Below, in pieces: positions 1 to 5,425 of a stretch of 5,425 bases of DNA. Under the pieces are notes generated by a model that searched no databases, had not been told where the DNA came from, and was given only the letters and a program-made list of their open reading frames with translations. The stretch is from Rhodoferax sp. UBA4127 (GTDB taxonomy: Bacteria > Pseudomonadota > Gammaproteobacteria > Burkholderiales > Burkholderiaceae_C): assembly GCA_002381045.1 (NCBI GenBank), contig DFWT01000036.1:17022-22446 (forward strand). The letters run 5' to 3'. The position numbers were made by a program, and so were the translations under genes. How positions within the stretch are numbered: position 1 is the first letter of the stretch; each line of letters opens with the position of its first letter.

Positions 1-141
1 ATGGACATCCTGCGCTTTGGCTTTGCGCCTTTGTATCTGCGCTTCGAGGATGTCTGGCACGCCGTGGCGCATTTGCGCCAGGTCTTGGAGACCGGCGAAT
101 GGACCCAGGCCCGGTTCAGCCAAAAGCAGACGGTGACCTGA
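1..141 (+). CDS. kynU: Kynureninase, C-terminal end (partial, 5' end outside window)
   Basis: Frame 1 is open from the first base to a TGA at 139-141 and encodes 46 residues. These contain a DILRFGFAPLYLRF stretch, then a DVWHAVAHLRQVLE helix and a GEW tail. This is the characteristic C-terminus of bacterial kynureninase, where the family has RxxDxLRFGFTPLY followed by a DVWDAV-like helix. Kynureninase is a cytosolic PLP enzyme that cleaves L-kynurenine to anthranilate and L-alanine in tryptophan catabolism. The PLP lysine and most of the fold lie upstream of the window. The ATG at base 1 is probably an internal methionine and not the start, because the sequence aligns with the end of a protein of roughly 400 residues. 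The gene converges on the flavin monooxygenase, so the two are not co-transcribed. The identification rests on a short but distinctive tail. Confidence 0.82.
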   Translation: MDILRFGFAPLYLRFEDVWHAVAHLRQVLETGEWTQARFSQKQTVT

Positions 142-208
142 TTGCTATAAGAAACTGCCCCGTAGACACTACGAATTAAGCGTTAAAGGCTATTTAATCA
201 ATAGCAAT
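141..208. repeat. AT-rich intergenic element with 8-base terminal inverted repeats
   Basis: ATTGCTAT at 141-148 is the exact reverse complement of ATAGCAAT at 201-208, and the first base overlaps the kynU stop codon. Inside is a small hairpin, CGTAG (161-165) with CTACG (169-173) around a 3-base loop. It is followed by AAGCGTTAAAGGCTATTT, which resembles the AAGCGCTAGAGGC-TATTT core of an intergenic repeat that I recall as common in Comamonadaceae. The element fills almost the whole gap between the two convergent genes and could act as a bidirectional 3'-end structure. There is no run of T after a strong stem, so it is not a classical intrinsic terminator. The inverted repeat is seen directly. 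Membership of a repeat family is from memory and unverified. Confidence 0.45.
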
Positions 209-216
209 TGGACAGC

Positions 217-1410
217 TCAAGGATGCGCTTTGCCACCATAAAGCCATGGCATATCGAGCAGGTTCTTGCCAAGCAAGCGCAAGGCAGCGTCTCGGCCCCA
301 GCGCATCAGACCGGTGGCATGAAAGATCTCGCCGTTTTTAATGGCTCGTGCTTGAACCTGTGCATTGCGTTGCCAGCGTGCCTGGGCATACACCTTGAGT
401 TTGGCCTCGATGTCTTGACTGGTGCTAGGCCTTGCCTCACCCAGCGCCCAGGCTAGGGCGCTGGCATCTTCAATGGCCATGCCTGCACCCTGGGCCAAGT
501 ACGGCACCATGGGATGGGCTGCGTCACCCAGCAAAGCAATGCGCCCAACCGCGTGCTCCGCTGCGCCAGCCATAGGTGGGCGAATACTGAGTGGCCACAA
601 GCGCCAGTGCGCAACAGTCGCCACTAAATCCCGCAGTGACCCACAGGTTTCATTCAGGCTTTGTTGAATGTCTCGGGCGTTGGCGCTGTGGTCCCAGTGG
701 GACATGTCCCCTTTCACATGGCCATGAACAATGGCCACCACATTGAGCCAAGCACCGCGGCGCACCGGGTACTGCACCACATGCATTTGTGGCCCCAACC
801 AGGCGGTGACATAGCTGCTGCGCAAGCGTTCTGGCAACTCGCTTTGCCTGACCATCGCCCGGTAGGCCAAATGTCCAGTAGGTTGGGGAGTGCCGTCCTG
901 CCAGATGAGCTTGCGCACCATGCTCCAGCCACCGTCAGCGCCGACCAGCAAATCACCTTGGCTGCGTTGCTCATTGGCAAAGTCTGCGCTCACCCCCTGA
1001 CTGGTTTGCTGAACGCCCATCAAGGCGCTGTTCATGTGCAATTCAATGTGGGCGTGATCACAAACTGCGTTGAGCAAAACACTGTGCAGATCAGCCCGAT
1101 GGATGGTCAGGTAGGGTGCGCCATAACGCTGGGCAAAGGTTTGCCCAAAGCGCAGGACACCCAGTTTGCTGCCCGTGATGGCGTTGCGCACAGTCAGCTG
1201 CTCGGGGAATGCAGCGACCGCGCACAGCGCTTCTTGCAAGCCCCAGCCGTAAAGAATCTTGACCACGTTGGAACCCAGTTGCACCCCGGCGCCGACCTCG
1301 GTCACTTCTTGTGCACGCTCATGAATAGACACATGATGCCCCGCTCGTGCGCAGGCCAATGCCGCACTCAAGCCCCCGATTCCCCCGCCCGCCACCAGCA
1401 CATTCGCCAT
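217..1410 (-). CDS. FAD-dependent aromatic monooxygenase (salicylate / 3-hydroxybenzoate hydroxylase type)
   Basis: The protein has 397 residues, a normal length for single-component group A flavin hydroxylases. These enzymes use NAD(P)H and O2 to hydroxylate an aromatic acid in the cytosol. All three family fingerprints are present. The Rossmann GGGIGG is at residues 8-13, with an acidic residue ending strand 2 (HER, about 30-32). The GADGGWSMVR motif is at 157-166. The FAD-binding GRIALLGDAAHP is at 289-300, followed by QGAGMAIEDA at 307-316. The form AAHPMVPYLAQGAGMAIEDA is typical of salicylate 1-hydroxylase and 3-hydroxybenzoate 6-hydroxylase; kynurenine 3-monooxygenase instead has a GQGMNAGFED-like motif. 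The C-terminal MRWGRDAALRLL...PWLYGG also fits this group. An upstream in-frame ATG at 1464 would add 18 basic, non-conserved residues. I prefer the ATG at 1410, which has an AAAGG ribosome site 5 bases upstream and starts right at the Rossmann strand. The substrate cannot be read from sequence. Kynureninase next door hints at anthranilate-related aromatics, but the genes converge, so this is only context. Confidence 0.88.
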   Translation of the reverse strand: MANVLVAGGGIGGLSAALACARAGHHVSIHERAQEVTEVGAGVQLGSNVVKILYGWGLQEALCAVAAFPEQLTVRNAITGSKLGVLRFGQTFAQRYGAPYLTIHRADLHSVLLNAVCDHAHIELHMNSALMGVQQTSQGVSADFANEQRSQGDLLVGADGGWSMVRKLIWQDGTPQPTGHLAYRAMVRQSELPERLRSSYVTAWLGPQMHVVQYPVRRGAWLNVVAIVHGHVKGDMSHWDHSANARDIQQSLNETCGSLRDLVATVAHWRLWPLSIRPPMAGAAEHAVGRIALLGDAAHPMVPYLAQGAGMAIEDASALAWALGEARPSTSQDIEAKLKVYAQARWQRNAQVQARAIKNGEIFHATGLMRWGRDAALRLLGKNLLDMPWLYGGKAHP

Positions 1411-1415
1411 ATTGA

Positions 1416-1420
1416 CCTTT
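1416..1420 (-). promoter_or_regulatory. Ribosome binding site of the flavin monooxygenase
   Basis: On the minus strand AAAGG ends 5 bases before the ATG at 1410. It favours that start over the in-frame ATG at 1464, whose extra 18 residues lie outside the conserved fold. Confidence 0.6.
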
Positions 1421-1486
1421 ATGCATCCCTTGAAGTATCGGATTCTGAATGTGCAAGACTTCATTCGGCTGACAAAGCGGTTACAC

Positions 1487-1500
1487 GCGCAATATTGCGC
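1487..1500. promoter_or_regulatory. Perfect 14-base palindrome, candidate operator in the divergent promoter region
   Basis: GCGCAATATTGCGC is its own reverse complement over all 14 bases; the flanking bases (1486 C, 1501 T) do not extend the symmetry. It lies 76 bases upstream of the monooxygenase start and about 130 bases upstream of the sugar dehydrogenase start, in the only divergent intergenic region of the window. A site of this size and symmetry suits a dimeric regulator, for example of the Lrp/AsnC, MarR, TetR or LysR family. No regulator gene is visible in the window, so neither the protein nor which of the two genes is controlled can be named. I could not place a convincing -35/-10 pair for the minus-strand gene around it. 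Confidence 0.4.
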
Positions 1501-1557
1501 TGCGCTACAAACTGCATAGTAAGCAGCCTAGATTAATCAAGGGCTAAGATTGCTTTT

Positions 1558-1565
1558 TATATAAA
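1558..1565 (+). promoter_or_regulatory. Possible -10 element for the sugar dehydrogenase unit
   Basis: TATATAAA lies about 65 bases before the chosen start at 1629 and reads as a -10 hexamer (TATATA or TATAAA). It is in the most AT-rich part of the intergenic region. No good TTGACA-like -35 box stands 16-18 bases upstream, so if this is a promoter it is weak or activator-dependent. It is offered only as the best candidate. Confidence 0.2.
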
Positions 1566-1615
1566 CCCACAGGCTGGCATTTCCGGCGCAGCTTGACTAA
1601 GATGCGCTTATTCAC

Positions 1616-1620
1616 AAAGG
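1616..1620 (+). promoter_or_regulatory. Ribosome binding site deciding the sugar dehydrogenase start
   Basis: AAAGG stands 8 bases before the ATG at 1629, a good Shine-Dalgarno position. The alternative starts, TTG at 1593 and ATG at 1602, have no comparable purine-rich site ahead of them. If translation begins at 1602, this site lies inside the coding sequence and has no role. Confidence 0.45.
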
Positions 1621-1628
1621 TCTTACAG

Positions 1629-2795
1629 ATGCCTCAATGGATGTCGTTTGTTGTTCATGGCCTGTCGGCGAGCCTGTTGACCTGCCTAGTGGTCAGCACC
1701 GCCGTAGCGCAGACCTCGGTTCGCCCGCAAGTTGTTGTCTCAGGCTTGCAACACCCCTGGGCGTTGGCATTTCTGCCGCAAGGGCGCTTTTTGGTGAGTG
1801 AGCGCCCGGGCGACATGCGGGTGATTGCAGCCGATGGCCGCGTTGGACCCGCTCTTGCCGGCTTGCCCGAAATCGCTGCCCGAGGGCAAGGGGGTTTGCT
1901 GGACCTGGTACTGGATGAGGACTTCGCCCGCAATCGAACCCTTTTTTTCTGCTTTTCTGAGCCAGGCGCGGGCGGCAACAGCACGGCTTTGGCGCGGGCT
2001 CGCTTATCCACTGACGAGACCCGGCTCGAGCGGGTGCAAGTCATCTTCAGCCAAAAACCCAAGGTGCAAAGCACTGCCCATTTCGGCTGCCGCATCGCTT
2101 TGGGCCAAACCCAGGGTAAGCCCGACGGCATGCTGTTCATGACCCTCGGCGAACGATTCACCCGCAAGGATGATGCGCAAACTTTAGACAACCACCATGG
2201 CAAGATCATCCGTATTTCCAAGGACGGCCGCGTGCCTGCCGACAACCCGTTCGCAGCCCAGGACGGCGCGCTGCCAGAGATCTGGTCCTACGGCCACCGC
2301 AACCCGCAGGGCTTGACCTGGTCACCTGCGGGCGAGCTGTGGGCGGTGGAGCACGGCCCACAGGGCGGCGATGAAATCAACCTGATTCGCCGCAGTAGCA
2401 ACTATGGATGGCCAGTGGTGACATTCGGAGAGAACTACGGTGGCGGCAAGATCGGTGAGGGCATCACGAGCAAGGCTGGCATAACGCAACCCTTGCACTA
2501 CTGGGTGCCGTCGATCGCGCCCTCAGGCATGGTGTTCCTGACAAGCGATCGCTATGGCAAAGCCTGGGTGGGCAACCTGTTTGTGGGCTCGCTTAAATTT
2601 GGGTACCTCGACCGCATTGCGCTGGCACAACCTTTCAAAGGTGCGGTGGTGCGCGAGCAAAAATTGTTGGTCGAGATTGGCGAACGCATTCGCGATGTGC
2701 GCCAAGGCCCTGATGGGCTACTCTACGTGCTCACCGACAGTGCCAATGGCCGATTGTTACGCTTGCAGCCCACTGAAGGCACATCCACACCATGA
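1629..2795 (+). CDS. yliI: PQQ-dependent aldose sugar dehydrogenase, exported (YliI/Asd family)
   Basis: The product has 388 residues and resembles E. coli YliI (Asd), a periplasmic six-bladed beta-propeller quinoprotein that oxidises aldoses to lactones with pyrroloquinoline quinone and calcium. A signal peptide is visible: hydrophobic GLSASLLTCLVVST, then AVA|Q with likely cleavage after residue 27. The family signatures follow in order: LQHPWALAFLP (about 40), a TAHFGCR segment with the probable catalytic His near 151, TLGER (172-176), the PQQ-contact block WSYGHRNPQG (219-228), the calcium/PQQ block EHGPQGGDEIN (241-251), NYGWP (258-262), and GERIRDVRQGPDGLLYVLTD (351-370). I chose the ATG at 1629 because of its ribosome site. 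The ATG at 1602 would add MRLFTKVLQ, giving the signal peptide the positive charge that the shorter form lacks, so the start is uncertain. Position 154 is Cys in HFGCR, where relatives usually have Gly or Ser. The ATGA overlap at 2792-2795 couples it to the next gene. No PQQ biosynthesis genes are in the window. Confidence 0.9.
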   Translation: MPQWMSFVVHGLSASLLTCLVVSTAVAQTSVRPQVVVSGLQHPWALAFLPQGRFLVSERPGDMRVIAADGRVGPALAGLPEIAARGQGGLLDLVLDEDFARNRTLFFCFSEPGAGGNSTALARARLSTDETRLERVQVIFSQKPKVQSTAHFGCRIALGQTQGKPDGMLFMTLGERFTRKDDAQTLDNHHGKIIRISKDGRVPADNPFAAQDGALPEIWSYGHRNPQGLTWSPAGELWAVEHGPQGGDEINLIRRSSNYGWPVVTFGENYGGGKIGEGITSKAGITQPLHYWVPSIAPSGMVFLTSDRYGKAWVGNLFVGSLKFGYLDRIALAQPFKGAVVREQKLLVEIGERIRDVRQGPDGLLYVLTDSANGRLLRLQPTEGTSTP

Positions 2796-3367
2796 CGCTA
2801 GAACACAACCGCCGCTTTCATGATGTCCCGCTGGCGCAGGCCGACCTGCAGCGCCACATCTGGATGCAGATGCAGCGCGCGGCGTTCGACAAGTTTCATG
2901 AGTGGCACACGCCTGCTTTGGCAACGGTTGACGCGCAAGGCGCACCCCAGGCGCGCACAGTGGTGCTGCGCCAAGTGGATGTCATGGCAAAACAACTCGC
3001 CTTCTTTGCAGACAAACGCAGCACCAAAGTAGCTCAGGTGCAAGCACAGCCAAGGGCCAGCCTGCTGTTTTGGAGTACCCGCCTGAAATGGCAACTTCGG
3101 GTGCAGGTGAATATCAGCGTGTTGACCAGCGGCGCACGGGTCGAAGCCGCATGGGGGGACTTGGCCCAGTCGCCCGCCGCAGCAGACTACTTGTCTACCA
3201 CGGCGCCTGGCTCGCCTGTGCGGGCGACCGACGCAGCGGCAAACAATGCACCCCAATTGGCGGTGCTAGTGGCAGACTTTATTGAGATGGATTGGCTGGA
3301 ACTGGCTAAATCGGGCCATCGACGGGCGCACATTACTAGCAATAGTTTTGACTGGTTGGCGCCCTGA
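2792..3367 (+). CDS. Pyridoxamine 5'-phosphate oxidase-like FMN-binding protein (Alr4036-type domain)
   Basis: The 191-residue product has the split beta-barrel of the PNPOx family. Residues 40-63 (TPALATVD...QARTVVLRQVD) and 71-95 (FFADKRSTKVAQVQAQPRASLLFWS) match the FMN-phosphate binding strands, with Arg60 and the Ser77/Lys79 pair as likely ligands. The segment WQLRVQVNISVL (100-111) is the central barrel strand. The C-terminal GHRRAHI (175-181) followed by FDWLAP fits the Alr4036-type FMN-binding group. Genuine PdxH instead ends in a WxRxRLAP-like dimer tail, so I do not assign pdxH. Its reaction is unknown; an FMN or heme-linked redox role is possible but not shown. The start codon overlaps the sugar dehydrogenase stop (ATGA). 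A GAAGG at 2775-2779 lies 12 bases upstream, long for a ribosome site, so reinitiation after the upstream gene is likely. The two genes should share one mRNA. Confidence 0.82.
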   Translation: MTLEHNRRFHDVPLAQADLQRHIWMQMQRAAFDKFHEWHTPALATVDAQGAPQARTVVLRQVDVMAKQLAFFADKRSTKVAQVQAQPRASLLFWSTRLKWQLRVQVNISVLTSGARVEAAWGDLAQSPAAADYLSTTAPGSPVRATDAAANNAPQLAVLVADFIEMDWLELAKSGHRRAHITSNSFDWLAP

Positions 3368-3378
3368 GCCCAATCAGT
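3351..3378 (+). terminator. Hairpin at the end of the two-gene unit, possible weak terminator
   Basis: ACTGGTTGG (3351-3359) can pair with CCAATCAGT (3370-3378), nine pairs including one G-U wobble, with two further inner GC pairs possible around a small loop. The TGA of the FMN-binding protein (3365-3367) sits in the loop. No T-tract follows on the + strand. On the minus strand the wobble becomes a mismatch and again no T-tract follows. It may protect or end the + strand transcript where it meets hrpA head-on, but it is not a textbook intrinsic terminator. Confidence 0.25.
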
Positions 3379-3395
3379 TCCTCAAGACCTAAAAA

Positions 3396-5425
3396 CTAGC
3401 CTAACTGCGCCCATGCTTTGTCTAGCCGCTTGACACTCACCGGTTGCGGCGTGCGCAGTTCTTGGGCAAAGAAGCTCACGCGCAGTTCTTCGAGCAGCCA
3501 GCGGAACTCTTGCAGGCGATCATCCACCACGCCTTTGCGCTCGGCCACCAGCCGCCAATAGCGCTGCTCCAGCGGACGAAGCTCAGCCAAACGGGCCGCA
3601 TCACGGCCCGGGTCCGCGCGGTATTTTTCAAGCCGCGCGGTGATGGCTTTGAGGTAACGGGCAAAGTGCTGCAGACTTGGCCAAGGCGTGAAGCTCAAGA
3701 ACTTCTTGGGCATCAGCCTGGCAAGTTGCTGGGCCACATCTGCAGTGGCTTCTGGCGCGTTTTTGGTGTCTTTAATTTTGCGGGCGGTCACCGAGTATTC
3801 GGTCAAGATGGTGGCCGCCAGGCGTGCCACTTCGGTGCAAATCAGCGTGAGGCGCCCCCTGCCCTCGTCCACGCGCTTCTTGAAGGCAAATTCATCGGTG
3901 GGCAATGGATCCAGCAAAAAGGCTCGGTCTAAGGCCACCGAGATGATTTGCTCGCGCAATTCCTCCAGCGTGCCACCGGTTCCCGAGCCGTCGGGGTTTT
4001 TGCCGACTTGCATATAGGTCACAGCCATTTTTTGCAGGTCGGGCACATTCTTTTCAAGGTACTTGAGCGCATCCTTGATCTGCAGCGCAAACAGGCGGCG
4101 CAGACCGGCGCGGTGTTTGGCTGCAGCCACATCGGGCTCGTCAAACACTTCGATGCTTACCGCATCCCCGCCGTCCAGCAGCGCCGGGTAACCAATCAGG
4201 GTTTGGCCACCCTTTTGAATCTCCAGTAGCTCAGGTAACTCACCAAAGGTCCAGGCGGTGTGCTTGACGCCGGCCGGGTTGGATTTTGGTGTGGATAAAG
4301 TCGCTACATTATTTCTAGCTTCTTGAGCTTTATTTACTTGGGCTGCAGGTCTAATTTCTTTGGTTTCTTGCGAAACTGGTGTGGCCTTGGCCATCTTGAG
4401 CCCGGCCAGCGCTTGAAATGCCCCACGTGCCTGTGCGCCAAGTTCTGCCTTCAACGCACCCAGATTGCGCCCGTGGCCCAACTGTCGGCCATGTTCGTCC
4501 ACCACCCGGAAGTTCATGAAGAAATGCGGCTGCAGCATGTCGACTTTTATATCGGCGCGCACCACATCCACCGCGGTGGCCAAGCGCACCAGCTTCAGCA
4601 CGGCCTCAATCAGTGCGCCATGGCCAAACAAGGCGGGTTCGTTCAATTGCGCGGCCATCTTGTTGGCCGACTCGGGCAGTGGCACCAAGCGCGAGCGGGG
4701 ACGCTGGTGCAGTGTTTTGAGCAGCGCCTGAATCTTGTCCTTGAGCATGCCGGGCACCAGCCATTCGCAACGCTCTTCGTTGACCTGGTTCAGCACAAAA
4801 ATCGGCACGGTCACCGTCAAGCCGTCTTTCGGGTCACCGGGTTCGTGCAGGTAGGTGGCACCGCAATCCACCCCGCCTAAGCGGATGGTTTTGGGGAAGG
4901 ATTGGGTGGTGATGCCTGCCGCCTCGTGGCGCATCAACTCCTCTTTTGTCAACAAGAGAAGCTTGGGATTGATCTTTACAGCTTCGCGGTACCAGGCCTC
5001 AAAGCTGAACCCGCTGCAGACATCGGCCGGCAATTGCTGGTCGTAAAAGGCGTAGATCAACTCATCATCCACCAGCACGTCTTGCCGACGCGCCTTGTGT
5101 TCCAGGTCTTCCACCTGCTTGATGAGTTTGTGATTGGCCGCCAGAAACGGCAGCTTGGTCTCCCACTGGCCACCCACCAGCGCTTCTCGGATGAAGATTT
5201 CGCGTGCACCGACCAAATCCACCCGGCCATAGTTAACGCGCCTGCCGCTGTAAATCACGATGCCATAGAGCGTTGCCCGTTCCAGCGCGTTGACCTCGGC
5301 AACCTTCTTTTCCCAATGCGGGTCGAGCAACTGCTTCTTCAACAGATGGGCACCCACCTGCTCCAGCCACTGTGGCTCAATGGCGGCAATACCACGGCCA
5401 AACAGGCGCGTGGTTTCCACCAGTT
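3396..5425 (-). CDS. hrpA: ATP-dependent RNA helicase HrpA, C-terminal part (partial, 5' end outside window)
   Basis: An open frame runs from the right edge to a TAG at 3396-3398, about 675 residues. The GTG at 5420 is an internal valine: the preceding codon in the window is an in-frame CTG and the protein aligns within the family. Similarity to E. coli HrpA as I recall it is clear along the whole length: IEPQWLEQVGAHL and HWEKK (end of the helicase-associated/OB region), RRVNYGRVD, REIFIREALV, DLEHKARRQDVLVDDE, FYDQQLPADV, WTFGELPE, YPALLDGGDAVSIEVFD, HRAGLRRLFAL, and the final RWLLEELRVSFFAQELRTPQPVSVKRLDKAW. This is the long C-terminal extension (DUF3418) found only in HrpA-type DEAH helicases. 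The ATPase motifs lie upstream of the window. The family unwinds RNA, and E. coli HrpA has been linked to stalled-ribosome processing. The interdomain linker around window positions 4290-4385 is unusually AT-rich and Gln/Lys/Asn/Ala-rich (see repeat entry). The gene converges on the FMN-binding gene with a 28-base gap. Confidence 0.93.
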   Translation of the reverse strand, partial: LVETTRLFGRGIAAIEPQWLEQVGAHLLKKQLLDPHWEKKVAEVNALERATLYGIVIYSGRRVNYGRVDLVGAREIFIREALVGGQWETKLPFLAANHKLIKQVEDLEHKARRQDVLVDDELIYAFYDQQLPADVCSGFSFEAWYREAVKINPKLLLLTKEELMRHEAAGITTQSFPKTIRLGGVDCGATYLHEPGDPKDGLTVTVPIFVLNQVNEERCEWLVPGMLKDKIQALLKTLHQRPRSRLVPLPESANKMAAQLNEPALFGHGALIEAVLKLVRLATAVDVVRADIKVDMLQPHFFMNFRVVDEHGRQLGHGRNLGALKAELGAQARGAFQALAGLKMAKATPVSQETKEIRPAAQVNKAQEARNNVATLSTPKSNPAGVKHTAWTFGELPELLEIQKGGQTLIGYPALLDGGDAVSIEVFDEPDVAAAKHRAGLRRLFALQIKDALKYLEKNVPDLQKMAVTYMQVGKNPDGSGTGGTLEELREQIISVALDRAFLLDPLPTDEFAFKKRVDEGRGRLTLICTEVARLAATILTEYSVTARKIKDTKNAPEATADVAQQLARLMPKKFLSFTPWPSLQHFARYLKAITARLEKYRADPGRDAARLAELRPLEQRYWRLVAERKGVVDDRLQEFRWLLEELRVSFFAQELRTPQPVSVKRLDKAWAQLG
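4302..4360. repeat. AT-rich repeat-like segment embedded in frame in the hrpA linker
   Basis: I count 26 G/C in the 70 bases 4301-4370 (37%), far below the GC-rich coding sequence on both sides. Read on the + strand it runs CGCTACATTATTTCTAGC, then TTCTTGAGCTTTATTTACTT, then GGGCTGCAGGTCTAATTT. The order and spacing resemble the Comamonadaceae intergenic repeat I recall (CTACTATTTTTATAGCTGC, TTGCGCTTATT, then GGGCTAGAGGCCTAATTT). On the minus strand it encodes KEIRPAAQVNKAQEARNNVA, a hydrophilic stretch between two conserved HrpA blocks, with no stop or frameshift. The composition break is observed. The origin as an inserted repeat is inference. Confidence 0.35.

Noticed and set aside
217..1410. 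Calling the monooxygenase kynurenine 3-monooxygenase because of the kynU neighbour
   Set aside because: The GD-motif region reads AAHPMVPYLAQGAGMAIEDA, which is the salicylate/3-hydroxybenzoate hydroxylase form and not the GQGMNAGFED form of kynurenine 3-monooxygenase.
1411..1464. N-terminal extension of the monooxygenase from the ATG at 1464
   Set aside because: The extra 18 residues precede the usual start of the Rossmann strand and have no family counterpart, whereas the ATG at 1410 has a well-placed AAAGG.
661..1536. Long + strand open frame of 291 codons antisense to the flavin monooxygenase
   Set aside because: It starts at TTG, has no recognisable domain, is rich in His/Gln/Ala as expected for an antisense shadow of GC-rich coding sequence, and the opposite strand carries a complete, well-conserved enzyme.
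1665..1720. Lipoprotein signal in the sugar dehydrogenase leader (LLTC)
   Set aside because: Thr directly before the Cys does not fit the lipobox, where Gly, Ala or Ser is expected, and a good AVA|Q signal peptidase I site lies 8 residues downstream.
2792..3367. Calling the FMN-binding gene pdxH (pyridoxine phosphate oxidase)
   Set aside because: The FMN-binding strands match the superfamily, but the C-terminal PdxH dimerisation signature is absent and the ending fits the Alr4036-type group, so PNP/PMP oxidase activity is not supported.
3444..4880. Several + strand open frames of 90-185 codons antisense to hrpA
   Set aside because: They overlap strongly conserved HrpA sequence on the other strand, have no ribosome sites or domain signatures, and follow one another in changing frames, as shadow frames do.

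Overview
The window looks like a stretch of a betaproteobacterial chromosome, most likely Burkholderiales and close to Comamonadaceae (Rhodoferax/Polaromonas-like). The basis is moderately high GC coding sequence, the protein families present, their C-terminal signatures, and AT-rich intergenic repeats that resemble a repeat type I recall from that family. No database search was possible, so the taxonomic call is an inference.

Layout from left to right. Bases 1-141 hold the 3' end of a kynureninase gene (kynU, + strand, tryptophan catabolism). A 75-base gap between convergent genes (142-216) holds a small AT-rich element bounded by 8-base inverted repeats. Bases 217-1410 (- strand) encode a complete FAD-dependent aromatic-ring monooxygenase of the salicylate / 3-hydroxybenzoate hydroxylase type. 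A divergent intergenic region of about 220 bases (1411-1628) contains a perfect 14-base palindrome that is a good operator candidate. It is followed on the + strand by a two-gene unit: an exported PQQ-dependent aldose sugar dehydrogenase (YliI/Asd type, 1629-2795) and, overlapping it by 4 bases, a pyridoxamine-5'-phosphate-oxidase-like FMN-binding protein (2792-3367). A hairpin overlaps the end of that unit. It then faces, across only 28 bases, the 3' end of hrpA (- strand, 3396 to the window edge), the long C-terminal part of an ATP-dependent DEAH-box RNA helicase.

The genes do not form one pathway. KynU and the flavin hydroxylase may both serve aromatic catabolism, but they are convergent and so are not in one operon. 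The sugar dehydrogenase and the FMN-binding protein are probably translationally coupled. HrpA is an RNA/translation maintenance enzyme. I see no mobile-element gene, tRNA, rRNA, CRISPR array or defence system. The most interesting features are small: the palindrome, the intergenic element after kynU, and an AT-rich repeat-like patch that appears to have been absorbed in frame into the interdomain linker of HrpA.
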